From positions 1-41,128 of the forward strand of contig PNOF01000019.1 in NCBI GenBank assembly GCA_013824645.1: a stretch of DNA of 41,128 nt, in the 5' to 3' direction. Shown in pieces: positions 8,630-16,789 of the stretch. The DNA is from Syntrophus sp. (in: bacteria). GTDB taxonomy: Bacteria; Desulfobacterota; Syntrophorhabdia; Syntrophorhabdales; Syntrophorhabdaceae. The translations under genes were made by a program, and so were the position numbers. A model generated the notes under the pieces. It saw only the letters and a list, made by a program, of their open reading frames with translations. It made no database searches and was not told the origin of the DNA. Numbering within the stretch: the stretch's first letter is position 1; each line of letters begins with the position of its first letter.

Positions 8630-9763
8630 ATGCCTGAAAACAATAGGGTCTTTTCTATCAAAGGCCAAAAGCAGGGAGATATCACGCTCTTTCTCTTTGG
8701 GAGAATCGGGCTGGAGAATTTTGATGCATTGCTCCGGGAGATTCAGGGATTCTTTTCCGAATATAACCCCTCACACCTTACCGTAGACCTTGAAAAGGTC
8801 GATTATCTCGACAGCACCGGGGCCCTTTTCCTTGTACGGTTGGAAGATGAAGCAAAGACACGGTCGGTCCCCTTCACCATTGCCAATGTATCCGATGAAG
8901 GAAAACAGATCATGAGCCTCATTGACCGTAGAGCGCTCACTGCCCCGTCACTTGCCGCAAAGGAGAGAGCGCTTAATCTCCTGGAACAGCTCGGCAACGA
9001 AACAATCAATGTGCTGAAAGACATCTATGAGGTTATTCTTTTCGGCGGAGAGATCCTCTATGAAATAGCATTTTCCATAAGACATCCCAGGAAAATACGG
9101 TGGAACGATGTCATTTCCTACATGAAAAAAGTGGGCGTTGACGGTCTTCCTATCGTTGCGCTCATCAGTTTCCTTCTCGGACTTATTATGGCATTCATGT
9201 CCGCATTACAGCTGAAACAATTCGGCGCCAACATATACGTCGCTTCTCTCGTCGCCGTTGCTATGGTAAGAGAGCTGGGGCCCATCATAACGGCCATCAT
9301 TGTTGCGGGACGTTCCGGATCTGCCTTCGCTGCGGAAATAGGGACCATGAGGGTCAACGAAGAAGTGGACGCGCTTATTACCATGGGCTTCAACCCCACA
9401 CGCTTTCTTACAATTCCCAAGCTTCTTGCGGCCATGTTCGTTGTTCCCATACTGACCGGCTTTTCCAGTTTCTTTGCTATTCTGGGCGGTATGGTCGTGG
9501 GGGTCCTGGGCCTTAGCTTAACGATCTTTACCTATGTTCAGCAAACGATGAACGCGATAGAAATGTTTGACGTCGTATCGGGACTTATTAAATCCGTTGT
9601 CTTTGCCGCTTTCATTGCAGCCATAGGCTGTCAAAGGGGCTTTAAGGTCCGTGGAGGGGCTGAAGCTGTCGGCAATGCAACAACATCGGCAGTCGTATCG
9701 GCCATATTTCTTATTGTTGTTATTGACTCAACCTTTGCTATAATACTTCATTACATCGAATGA
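8630..9763 (+). CDS. mlaE: STAS-MlaE fusion, permease of an Mla-type lipid ABC transporter
   Basis: A 377-residue permease. Residues about 5-110 form a STAS domain (ITLFLFGRIGLENFDALL, VDYLDSTGALFLV), the role played by the separate protein MlaB in E. coli. Residues about 130-377 are the MlaE/YrbE domain with its membrane helices and the conserved MVRELGPIITAIIVAGRSGSAFAAEIGTM region (split here across adjacent motifs). The complex is expected in the inner membrane, moving phospholipids or other hydrophobic molecules between membranes. First gene of mlaE-F-D-lipoprotein. Fusion of the STAS domain explains why no mlaB follows; no mlaC-like gene is seen. Confidence 0.93.
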   Translation: MPENNRVFSIKGQKQGDITLFLFGRIGLENFDALLREIQGFFSEYNPSHLTVDLEKVDYLDSTGALFLVRLEDEAKTRSVPFTIANVSDEGKQIMSLIDRRALTAPSLAAKERALNLLEQLGNETINVLKDIYEVILFGGEILYEIAFSIRHPRKIRWNDVISYMKKVGVDGLPIVALISFLLGLIMAFMSALQLKQFGANIYVASLVAVAMVRELGPIITAIIVAGRSGSAFAAEIGTMRVNEEVDALITMGFNPTRFLTIPKLLAAMFVVPILTGFSSFFAILGGMVVGVLGLSLTIFTYVQQTMNAIEMFDVVSGLIKSVVFAAFIAAIGCQRGFKVRGGAEAVGNATTSAVVSAIFLIVVIDSTFAIILHYIE

Positions 9764-9833
9764 AAAAAACCTTTTGCCCATATATTTCCGGTATAGGAAG
9801 TTTTCTTGTTGATAGAGAAGAAGGCACATCAGC

Positions 9834-10601
9834 ATGAGTACGCAAGAAGCAGTGATCAAAGTTGAAGGCTTGACAGTACAATACGGGGACAATATAGTCC
9901 TTGATAATGTGAGCTTTGAAGTCTACCGGGGTGAGATTTTTGTTATCGCCGGGGGAAGCGGCTGCGGCAAATCAACGCTTCTTAAACATATTATCGGACT
10001 CGACATACCGAAGGCCGGTAATATTTTCATCAATGGCATCAACACCACAAACATCGATGACGATGAAATGGCGAAGCTGCGAAGAGGAATAGGGATGCTT
10101 TTCCAGGGGAGCGCCCTCTTCGGCTCTATGACCATCGGGGAAAATGTGTCCCTTCCCCTCACAGAATTTACCGAACTCACCCGGGAAGCTATGCAGCTCA
10201 TCGTTAAGATGAAACTTGGTATGGTAGAGCTTTCAGGCTACGAAAACCATTTCCCCTCGGAACTATCAGGGGGAATGAAAAAGAGGGCAGGCATTGCGCG
10301 GGCGATGGTAATGGAACCTGCTATGCTCTTTCTCGATGAGCCCTCAGCGGGACTTGATCCCATAACCTCGGCAGAAATGGATATACTGATTAAAAAGATC
10401 AATAGCGGCATAGGCACCACCATGGTCATTGTAACTCATGAACTGGAAACTATATTTAATGTTTCCAACAGGATTATCATGCTCGACAAGGATACAAAAG
10501 GGATCATTGCCGAAGGTGACCCCAGAGCACTGAAGGAGCACTCCAGAGACCCGAAAATAAGAAACTTTTTCAACAGGCAGCCAGATAGAAAGAAAAATTG
10601 A
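9834..10601 (+). CDS. mlaF: Mla-type ABC transporter ATP-binding protein
   Basis: A 255-residue ATPase with Walker A GGSGCGKST (near 39-47), Q-loop LFQGSALF, a signature LSGGMKKRAGIARA, Walker B AMLFLDEPSAGLDP and switch histidine VTHEL. The LSGGMKKR signature in place of LSGGQ is characteristic of the MlaF/Ttg2A/Mkl group. It energises the STAS-MlaE permease encoded 70 bases upstream and is followed 10 bases later by mlaD. Confidence 0.95.
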   Translation: MSTQEAVIKVEGLTVQYGDNIVLDNVSFEVYRGEIFVIAGGSGCGKSTLLKHIIGLDIPKAGNIFINGINTTNIDDDEMAKLRRGIGMLFQGSALFGSMTIGENVSLPLTEFTELTREAMQLIVKMKLGMVELSGYENHFPSELSGGMKKRAGIARAMVMEPAMLFLDEPSAGLDPITSAEMDILIKKINSGIGTTMVIVTHELETIFNVSNRIIMLDKDTKGIIAEGDPRALKEHSRDPKIRNFFNRQPDRKKN

Positions 10602-10611
10602 GGATCATACT

Positions 10612-11532
10612 ATGCTAAAGAAAAAAACCTTTTTCACGGTCGGGCTCTTTGTCCTCATAGGTATCGCGGGTGGCATTGCTCTCATTGTATGGCTTGGCGC
10701 TTCACAATACCTGAAGAAAGGGAAAATCTACGCTACCTACTTCGATGAATCGGTGCAGGGGTTGCAGATTGATTCAAACGTCAAGTTCAGAGGGGTTAAC
10801 ATCGGGATGGTCGATCAAATTAAAGTTGCCCCCGACTACCGTCTGATAGAAGTAGTCATGAAGATAAATTATGCTGGTAACCTTGACGACACCATTGCCA
10901 AACTGAAAACAGCGGGGATAACCGGTATCGTATATGTGGAACTGGATCACCGGAAACCCGGAGATATTGCCAATTCTCCAAAGATATCCTTCACCCCGAA
11001 ATACCCTGTCATACCGTCAAATCCTTCTGATATCAAACAAATCTTCTCCGGGATCGACAGTGTTATAGAACAAATAAAACAGATTGATTTCAAAGGCATA
11101 TCAGACCAGTTGAAAATGACCACTACAAGTATTAATACCTTCGTGAGTGGCGATGAGATGAAAAGGATCATTAAAAATCTGGACACTATGATGGCAAATC
11201 TTGAAAGCACCGCAGGAAAACTGAACAAGGTTATCTCCGATGGCAGGGTTGACGACATCCTTGATGATACGCGAGAGAGTATAATAGAGGCTAAGGCTGT
11301 CATAAAGAAGATAAAAGCTGAGGTTAATGCCCTTAACCTCGCCGAGACCTCAGACAGGGCAAACCAGCTCATTGAGAATGCCTCCCGGAAAACAAAGCGC
11401 ATCACAACAGAGTTGGAGATTACCAGCGAAAACCTGAGGAGAACGACAGAAAATATGGACCAGCTCGTGGACAGGCTGAAGGCAGATCCGTCAGAGATCA
11501 TCTTCAGTAGCCCGCCCGCGAAAAAGAGGTGA
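10612..11532 (+). CDS. mlaD: MlaD/MCE-domain substrate-binding protein
   Basis: A 306-residue inner-membrane-anchored protein with one N-terminal helix (about 8-30, FFTVGLFVLIGIAGGIALIVWLG). The MCE domain covers about 38-115 (YFDESVQGLQIDSNVKFRG-type strand, KVAPDYRLIEVVMKI, GITGIVYVEL). A long, mostly helical C-terminal part (about 140-290) is rich in heptad-like positions. In known systems MCE proteins form hexameric rings or tubes that carry lipid through the periplasm. It sits between mlaF and the lipoprotein gene. Confidence 0.92.
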   Translation: MLKKKTFFTVGLFVLIGIAGGIALIVWLGASQYLKKGKIYATYFDESVQGLQIDSNVKFRGVNIGMVDQIKVAPDYRLIEVVMKINYAGNLDDTIAKLKTAGITGIVYVELDHRKPGDIANSPKISFTPKYPVIPSNPSDIKQIFSGIDSVIEQIKQIDFKGISDQLKMTTTSINTFVSGDEMKRIIKNLDTMMANLESTAGKLNKVISDGRVDDILDDTRESIIEAKAVIKKIKAEVNALNLAETSDRANQLIENASRKTKRITTELEITSENLRRTTENMDQLVDRLKADPSEIIFSSPPAKKR

Positions 11533-11533
11533 A

Positions 11534-12184
11534 ATGATGAAAAAACAGAGTATGGAAACATGTATCAAAATCTGCTTTATCCTGATTACCGTCATTATCT
11601 TCACGGGCTGTTTCGGCAGAACAAAGTCACCCTATGTCGTCGATCAATTCACCCTCGATTATCCATCGCCGGTCTTACCGGGTCTCACCTCCACACATGA
11701 GCTTATCCGTATAGAGCGGTTCTCCGTGGCACAATCTTTTAACTCGACGGCAATGGTTTATAAACCGCAGATGTACCGTCTCGACACCTATCCCTACAGC
11801 CGCTGGAGGGTAAATCCCGGTGATATGATGAGTGACTTTCTCATCCGTGACATAGGCAAATCACTTCTTTTTAAAGGGGTATTTTCTTACTATAGTGACG
11901 AACCGGTAAGGTTCGTGCTCGAAGGGGCCCTGGAAGAGTTTTTTGAATCCGATGAGGGTCCTGAAGGCAGGGCCATTCTCACTGTCAATATCACTTTTCT
12001 CGACAGGACTGAAAGAGAGGTGTCGAAAAAAATCCTCTTTCAGAAAGCATATCAATTTGCATCGCCTGTAAAGGAGAAGTCCCCCGATGGATTCACGGGA
12101 GGTATGAGCGCCAACATGTCACACCTTTCTGAAGCACTCATCAAAGACCTTGATAATACTCTCAAGGCAAGAGGCAAAAAATAG
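11534..12184 (+). CDS. ABC-type transport auxiliary lipoprotein (PqiC/YmbA-like)
   Basis: A 216-residue protein with a signal peptide ending at lipobox FTGC (Cys26). The body resembles the ABC-transport-auxiliary lipoprotein family that accompanies MCE systems: LIRIERFSVAQSFN strand, a YSRWRVNPGDMMSDFLIRDI segment with the typical Y-x-x-W, and VRFVLEGALEEFFESDEG. In PqiABC-type systems this protein contacts the MCE tube at the outer membrane. It begins one base after the mlaD stop, so it is clearly cotranscribed and probably takes the outer-membrane-side role here. Confidence 0.8.
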   Translation: MMKKQSMETCIKICFILITVIIFTGCFGRTKSPYVVDQFTLDYPSPVLPGLTSTHELIRIERFSVAQSFNSTAMVYKPQMYRLDTYPYSRWRVNPGDMMSDFLIRDIGKSLLFKGVFSYYSDEPVRFVLEGALEEFFESDEGPEGRAILTVNITFLDRTEREVSKKILFQKAYQFASPVKEKSPDGFTGGMSANMSHLSEALIKDLDNTLKARGKK

Positions 12185-12191
12185 AGGTTCC

Positions 12192-12220
12192 TTGACAGAT
12201 GGTAAAATGAGGCCCATATT
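12192..12220 (+). promoter_or_regulatory. Candidate sigma-70 promoter before the kinase/regulator pair
   Basis: TTGACA at 12192-12197, 17 bases, then CATATT at 12215-12220. The -35 box is perfect and the -10 box moderate. It would give a leader of about 110 bases before the kinase gene at 12335. No binding-site evidence beyond this. Confidence 0.45.
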
Positions 12221-12334
12221 AAAAACATGCATGGGTTATTGAGTAATATATTTTTACCTTTCACTCATGCATAATGATATGGTAAAAATGAGAGAAACAA
12301 TGAGCAAAAACCCGAAAAATGCAGGACTTATAGT

Positions 12335-13072
12335 ATGATCCGTAAAGATCCTTTGGTAGACCTCCTCATCCATGACCTCACGGGGCCTCTCTCAATCGTT
12401 TTCGCCAGTGTTAATAATCTTATAAACAAGGAGGAAAAATACGGTCCCTATAATGATTACCAGAAGGAAACACTGAAACGTATTCTCCGTAACGCAGGTA
12501 AGGCAAAGGGTCTGCTCCAGGAGATGATTGAAGTATATCGCTCAGAAGAAGGACTTTTCAGGAAAGACCAGTTTTTAATCGAAGAAACCCTTCTGGATGC
12601 CCTTCGCGATGCTATCGAAATTATCAAGCCCGAGATCGGTGAGGAACTTGCCGGAGCAAAAAATAAAAACCAGTTTAAGAGTATCTTGCAAAAGAACGGA
12701 ATCTCTCTGGAAATGAGCGGAAGATACTGCGCTACCCCCTTTTCCCATGATCAAAAGAAAATCAGGCAGATTATCCGTAACCTCATTTCCAATGCACTGA
12801 AATACCGCAAAAATATAATGAAGCTTTCCGTCACCGGTGATCTTGACCTCATCATTTCCGTTGAAGACGATGGGCAGGGGATTGCCAAAGAGAAGCAGGA
12901 TTATATTTTTAAGCGGTTTTTTAATATCAAAGACAAAGAGAGCGGCCCAGAAGGCCTTGGGTTTGGTCTCTCGTGTGTTAAAAATCTTATTGAAATGATG
13001 AAAGGAGAGATTTCGCTGAAAAGCGGTGAAGATGCCGGTTCCTGCTTTACAGTTCGTATTCCTCCCCTTTGA
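12335..13072 (+). CDS. Soluble histidine kinase
   Basis: A 245-residue kinase with no membrane segment and no input domain. The phosphoacceptor helix begins almost at the N-terminus, with LLIHDLTGPLSIV (His13) where most kinases have HELRTPL. The GHKL ATPase domain is complete (N-box RQIIRNLISNALKYRK, G1 EDDGQGI, F-box YIFKRFF, G2 GLGFGLSCVKNLIE). It pairs with the regulator 35 bases downstream. Input must come from another protein or from a second kinase. The link to the mla operon upstream is positional only. Confidence 0.88.
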   Translation: MIRKDPLVDLLIHDLTGPLSIVFASVNNLINKEEKYGPYNDYQKETLKRILRNAGKAKGLLQEMIEVYRSEEGLFRKDQFLIEETLLDALRDAIEIIKPEIGEELAGAKNKNQFKSILQKNGISLEMSGRYCATPFSHDQKKIRQIIRNLISNALKYRKNIMKLSVTGDLDLIISVEDDGQGIAKEKQDYIFKRFFNIKDKESGPEGLGFGLSCVKNLIEMMKGEISLKSGEDAGSCFTVRIPPL

Positions 13073-13107
13073 TACATAATGCAATAAAAATATAAAAGGA
13101 GAGTAAC

Positions 13108-13596
13108 ATGAGCGAGTCAATTTTAAACGGTAAAAAGATCCTGGCCGTAGATGATGAACCGGATGTCTTGAAGGTTCTCGAAGAGGAGATCATGGATTCC
13201 TGCCCGAATTGCACCTTTGAAACAGCCACAACCTTTGAATCAGCAGCGAAGCTCCTCGAAACCAAACCATATGATGTTGTTGTCCTTGATATCATGGGTG
13301 TCCGTGGTTTTGACCTTCTCGACATAGCGGTAAAAAAAGACCTCAGGGTAGCCATGCTCACAGCCCACGCATTAACCCCGGAGGCGCTGGAGCGCTCCTA
13401 CAAGATGAAGGCGCGGGCATATCTGCCGAAGGAACAGCTTGGCGAGGTCGTTCCATTCCTTGAAGATGTCCTCAAATATGACTATGATACAGGATGGAGT
13501 AACCTATATAGTAAATTGCATGCCTTCTTCACCGATAGCTTTGAATCGGACTGGGAGAAAAAGACAGGGCTCCCCTGGATGGACTGGACAAAGTAA
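13108..13596 (+). CDS. Response regulator with short C-terminal tail
   Basis: A 162-residue protein. The receiver domain covers about 8-130 with acidic pair DDE (15-17), phospho-acceptor Asp61 in VVVLDIMG, Thr in AMLTAH and the switch lysine in YLPKEQ. It has no DNA-binding or enzymatic output domain; the last 30 residues form a short tail (FTDSFESDWEKKTGLPWMDW) of unknown role. It starts at ATG 13108 behind AAAGGAGAG. Probable partner of the kinase at 12335. Output may be a protein-protein contact, as in CheY-like regulators. Confidence 0.88.
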   Translation: MSESILNGKKILAVDDEPDVLKVLEEEIMDSCPNCTFETATTFESAAKLLETKPYDVVVLDIMGVRGFDLLDIAVKKDLRVAMLTAHALTPEALERSYKMKARAYLPKEQLGEVVPFLEDVLKYDYDTGWSNLYSKLHAFFTDSFESDWEKKTGLPWMDWTK

Positions 13597-13677
13597 AAAA
13601 CCCTAACATCTCAGGTCGCGCACCGCCAACAATTCTTTGTTCTTTGACTTTAGGTCTGGACACAGATAGCTTCATAC

Positions 13678-13723
13678 CCGCAATGAACTATCCAGAGGCA
13701 AACCTCTGGATAGTTCATTGCGG
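13678..13723. repeat. Perfect 21-bp inverted repeat, hairpin
   Basis: Two 21-base arms (13678-13698 and 13703-13723, starting CCGCAATGAACTATCC) match perfectly around a CAAA loop. No T-run follows, so it is not a canonical terminator. The stem is longer and purer than a terminator needs, and it stands between the response-regulator gene and trpS. It could stop transcription in both directions or be a small mobile palindrome. Confidence 0.75.
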
Positions 13724-13768
13724 ACAATAAATAATTCAATCACAAAACTGTGCACTGCGAAACAACCG

Positions 13769-13797
13769 TTGATTTAGGCCCTTCTTTATTGTAGATT
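13769..13797 (+). promoter_or_regulatory. Candidate sigma-70 promoter of trpS
   Basis: TTGATT at 13769-13774, 17 bases, TAGATT at 13792-13797. The predicted start near 13804 leaves a short leader containing GGAGGA ahead of the trpS ATG. There is no room for a T-box leader. Confidence 0.5.
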
Positions 13798-13823
13798 ACA
13801 ATAACTTTTTCCGGAGGACAATT

Positions 13824-14804
13824 ATGAAGAGAATATTCAGTGGTATACAGCCTACAGGTGAAATCCACCTCGGTAATTATGTGGGCGCCATACGAAACTG
13901 GGTTTATCTCATGGAAGAGTACGACTGCGTCTTTTGTGTTGTCGACTATCATGCAATCACGGTGGAGTACCCCGTCCAGGAGTTCAAAAAGAGAATTATC
14001 GAAACAGCATTGATACTGCTTGCATGCGGTCTTTCTCCCGAAAAAGCAAATATTATGGTTCAATCTCATGTACAGGAACATACTGAGCTTGCCTGGATAT
14101 TCAACTCCGTCACCCCCATCGGAGAAGTGGAACGGATGACCCAGTTTAAAGATAAATCAAAACAGCACCGTTCCAATATCAATATGGGACTCATGGGATA
14201 TCCGGTACTCCAGGCTGCCGATATTCTTCTCTACAAAGCAGGCTACGTGCCTGTCGGCGAAGATCAGGTCCAGCACATCGAGCTTTCACGGGAAATCGCG
14301 CGCAAATTTAACAGCCGTTTCGGCGCAATTTTCCCTGAACCGCAGCCAATCCTCTCAGGGGCGCCGAAAATTCTCGGTGTTGATGGAGAGTCCAAAATGT
14401 CGAAAACGCTTAACAATTATATTGGTATTATGGAAGAAGAAAGCGCCGTCTGGGAAAAATTACGGACCGCCGTAACAGATGTCAACCGTGTGCGCCGCAA
14501 AGATCCCGGAAATCCGGAAATCTGTAACATCTACACGATCCACAGAGCATTCTCCGAAAACGATACACTGCTTACCATCGATCACGGTTGCAGATCTGCG
14601 GACATTGGTTGTATCGACTGCAAAAAAATGCTCTTTGAAAATGTCCGCGCTGAACTAAACCCCATCCGTGAAAAGGCCTTTGCCCTCCAGAAAGATACTG
14701 ATTACATCATTGACGTCCTGAAACAGGGCGCCTCAGCCTGCAGTAAAATCGCCAAAGAGACCATGGCGGAAGTGCGCAATGTGCTGGGACTTTTAATACC
14801 CTGA
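13824..14804 (+). CDS. trpS: Tryptophanyl-tRNA synthetase
   Basis: Class I aminoacyl-tRNA synthetase charging tRNA-Trp. The 326-residue length is typical. The HIGH-type motif is seen as PTGEIHLGNYVGA (about 11-23) and the KMSKS loop as SKMSKTLNNYI (about 192-202). Family residues around the tryptophan site (GEDQVQHIELSREIARKFN) are present. It starts at ATG 13824 after CCGGAGGA. The neighbours look unrelated; it seems a stand-alone housekeeping gene with its own promoter. Confidence 0.97.
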   Translation: MKRIFSGIQPTGEIHLGNYVGAIRNWVYLMEEYDCVFCVVDYHAITVEYPVQEFKKRIIETALILLACGLSPEKANIMVQSHVQEHTELAWIFNSVTPIGEVERMTQFKDKSKQHRSNINMGLMGYPVLQAADILLYKAGYVPVGEDQVQHIELSREIARKFNSRFGAIFPEPQPILSGAPKILGVDGESKMSKTLNNYIGIMEEESAVWEKLRTAVTDVNRVRRKDPGNPEICNIYTIHRAFSENDTLLTIDHGCRSADIGCIDCKKMLFENVRAELNPIREKAFALQKDTDYIIDVLKQGASACSKIAKETMAEVRNVLGLLIP

Positions 14805-14866
14805 AATCGTGGCGTGGAGATGGCAATGATCCAAAAAGTGCCAGGCATGGCAGATTCACAGGACAA

Positions 14867-15202
14867 ATGACCAAAAAATCAACATATATCGTCTTGCGTG
14901 ATCTTTTAATCTTCTTCGTTGTTATATTCGTGGTTATTCTCGTCTGGAAAAACAACATTGCTGTTACGGCAATTATTATAGGCTCTTATCTCCTGCGGTA
15001 TGTCCTGTGGCCCAACAGGGAAGATCATATCGTTTTTGCGGCAGGGGCAATCCTCGGTTCAATAGTAGAGATTATTGCCACCCGTGTCGGCATCTGGAGT
15101 TATACACTACCCACGTTTCTCAACATACCTGTATGGCTCCCCTTTGCCTGGGGGTTCATTTCCGTCCTGATTATCAGGATCGCACAGTCCCTAAAAAGAT
15201 AA
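14867..15202 (+). CDS. Small integral membrane protein
   Basis: A 111-residue protein with about four hydrophobic segments (near 10-28, 30-45, 55-72 and 84-105). The most distinctive stretch is GIWSYTLPTFLNIPVWLPFAWGF, which resembles membrane proteins with a W-Y-x-x-P-T-F-L-x-I-P-x-W-L-P motif (DUF2878-like, from memory, not checked). It begins 62 bases after trpS and may share its transcript. Function unknown. Confidence 0.7.
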   Translation: MTKKSTYIVLRDLLIFFVVIFVVILVWKNNIAVTAIIIGSYLLRYVLWPNREDHIVFAAGAILGSIVEIIATRVGIWSYTLPTFLNIPVWLPFAWGFISVLIIRIAQSLKR

Positions 15203-15243
15203 CCGTCCTGCATAACAATAAAATATGCTTTACCTGACATATA

Positions 15244-15573
15244 ATTCCATTTCTCAATCAAAGATGATATTGAGGCAACGATGAGGAGGAACCCGGAGCG
15301 TACACAATGTTCAATTGATAAATCTGATTTCGCCGGGAACCCGTGTGCGACCAGCATCATTCATAGATGAGATTATACCAATTCATAAGTCAAAAATAGA
15401 ATGAAGATGCCGAAGAGGAGGAAACCGGAGCGTACTCCCAGTACGTGAGGATTTCCGACGATGAGAAAGCTTTATTTTATGCATGAATTAGAATTGGTAT
15501 TAGACCACATGGGTGGCTAAGGATTTACGACGACGCAGCCAACAAAGATAGCGCTTTGATTGAGAAATGGAAT
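15244..15573. repeat. Outer palindromic element, interrupted by a second element
   Basis: Ends are perfect 20-bp inverted repeats: ATTCCATTTCTCAATCAAAG at 15244-15263 and its complement at 15554-15573. Just inside lie GAGGAGGAACCCGGAGCGTAC (left) and AAGGATTTACGACGACG (right), the same core halves found in the inner element at 15375-15500, which appears inserted into this one. Without the insertion the element would be about 204 bp. It fills the 435-base gap between genes and codes for nothing recognisable. Confidence 0.7.
15375..15500. repeat. Inner palindromic element nested in the outer one
   Basis: A 126-bp unit bounded by ATACCAATTC and GAATTGGTAT. Imperfect inverted arms lead to a core with GGAAACCGGAGCGTAC, then a GTAC-bounded hairpin, then GTGAGGATTTCCGACG. 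This core is also present, split, in the surrounding element. The shared CCAATT terminus also occurs in the elements at 22441 and 25211. Confidence 0.65.
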
Positions 15574-15599
15574 AAAACGCCTCTCATGAGGCTAATAGG

Positions 15600-15628
15600 T
15601 TGACTTTTTCATTCCTTGCCTTTAATAT
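15600..15628 (+). promoter_or_regulatory. Sigma-70 promoter of the ftsB-like gene
   Basis: TTGACT at 15600-15605, 17 bases, TAATAT at 15623-15628. The transcription start should fall near 15635, only a few bases before ATG 15638, so the transcript may be essentially leaderless. Confidence 0.6.
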
Positions 15629-15637
15629 AATAAAAGT

Positions 15638-15916
15638 ATGACTGAAAATCCCGTTAAGAAATATGGTTTCATAATTCTTGTCTCAACACTTTTTTTTCAG
15701 ATAGCTTTTACAGAAGGCGGCATATACGATTACATCAAGACAAAAAGAACAATAAAGTCGATTACTGCATTGATTCAAAAAGCGGAAAAAGAGAATACTA
15801 TGCTGTTTCAGGAATTGGAGAAACTCCAAAAAGACGATCAGTATTTGGAAGAAGTGGTAAGGATAAAATACGGTTTCGTAAGGGATGGAGAAAAGGTATA
15901 CAGGGTTGAAAAATGA
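15638..15916 (+). CDS. FtsB/DivIC-like septum formation protein
   Basis: A 92-residue bitopic membrane protein: short cytoplasmic N-terminus, one transmembrane helix (about 9-24), a coiled coil (about 35-68, KSITALIQKAEKENTMLFQEL) and a closing VVRIKYGFVRDGEKVYRVE motif, which is the standard end of the FtsB/DivIC family. Members form the FtsQLB complex that controls septal peptidoglycan synthesis. No Shine-Dalgarno lies before the ATG, in line with the nearly leaderless promoter. It overlaps the next gene by 4 bases (ATGA). Confidence 0.85.
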   Translation: MTENPVKKYGFIILVSTLFFQIAFTEGGIYDYIKTKRTIKSITALIQKAEKENTMLFQELEKLQKDDQYLEEVVRIKYGFVRDGEKVYRVEK

Positions 15917-16788
15917 GATACGAAGGCGCTATTTACAGACCACCGAGCGAGGCGGAAAGCCTCATACTGCAAGTTACCATCGGATGTTCTCACAATAAGT
16001 GTACATTCTGTAGTTCTTTTAAAGACAAGAAATTCCGACTTCGTTCTTTTGAAGAGGTAAAAGAAGACGTCGAAGAAGCAAAGCAGTACGCACGGTATAT
16101 CAAGAAAGTCTTCATTGCCGATGGAGACGCACTGATTATTCCGCAAAAAAGGCTTATCCCTATTGTCGAACTCATTAAAAATGCCTTCCCAAAACTTGAG
16201 CGAATCGGCCTCTACGGAAACACAAAATCTATCTTAAAAAAATCCGTCGAGGAACTCAAAGAATTGAAAGAATTGGGTGTCGGCATTATCTACCTCGGCG
16301 TTGAAACAGGCGATCAGGTAGTCCTCGACAGGGTCTGCAAGGGAACAGTCCTCGACAAAACAGCTGAGGCGGCAAAAAGGGTAAAGGACTCAGGCATCAT
16401 CCTGTCCGTTACGATACTCCTGGGTATCGGAGGTGTGGAAAGAAGCAAGATCCACGCCGAAGCAACAGGAAAGTTCCTGACAAGAATACAGCCTGATTAC
16501 GCAGGGGCGTTGAGCGTTATTGTTGTCCCCGGAACAGTCCTCGCGGAAGAAGTAAAGAAGGGCACTTTCGAAGTACCCAATCCTTATATGCTCCTTGAAG
16601 AACTTTATACCATGATAGAGAACATCGATGCAGACCATCTCTATTTTGCATCAAATCATGCCTCAAACTACCTCCCGGTCAAAGGATGGCTCCCCGAAGA
16701 AAAAGATGCCATGTTAAAAGCTATTAAACACGTATTGCAGCAAAAGGACCCGTCGATGCTGCGTCCTGAATATATGAGGGCACTCTGA
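15913..16788 (+). CDS. Radical SAM protein of unknown substrate
   Basis: A 291-residue enzyme with the iron-sulfur motif in TIGCSHNKCTFC. The cysteine spacing is C-x4-C-x2-C rather than the canonical C-x3-C-x2-C; I recall this variant from a family of Elp3-like radical SAM proteins. SAM-binding features follow (VFIADGDAL, RIGLYGNT, IIYLGVETG). It ends with a helical region and a conserved FASNHASNYLPVKGWLP segment. It is translationally coupled to the ftsB-like gene, but no functional link is known to me. Confidence 0.85.
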   Translation: MRYEGAIYRPPSEAESLILQVTIGCSHNKCTFCSSFKDKKFRLRSFEEVKEDVEEAKQYARYIKKVFIADGDALIIPQKRLIPIVELIKNAFPKLERIGLYGNTKSILKKSVEELKELKELGVGIIYLGVETGDQVVLDRVCKGTVLDKTAEAAKRVKDSGIILSVTILLGIGGVERSKIHAEATGKFLTRIQPDYAGALSVIVVPGTVLAEEVKKGTFEVPNPYMLLEELYTMIENIDADHLYFASNHASNYLPVKGWLPEEKDAMLKAIKHVLQQKDPSMLRPEYMRAL

Positions 16789-16789
16789 G

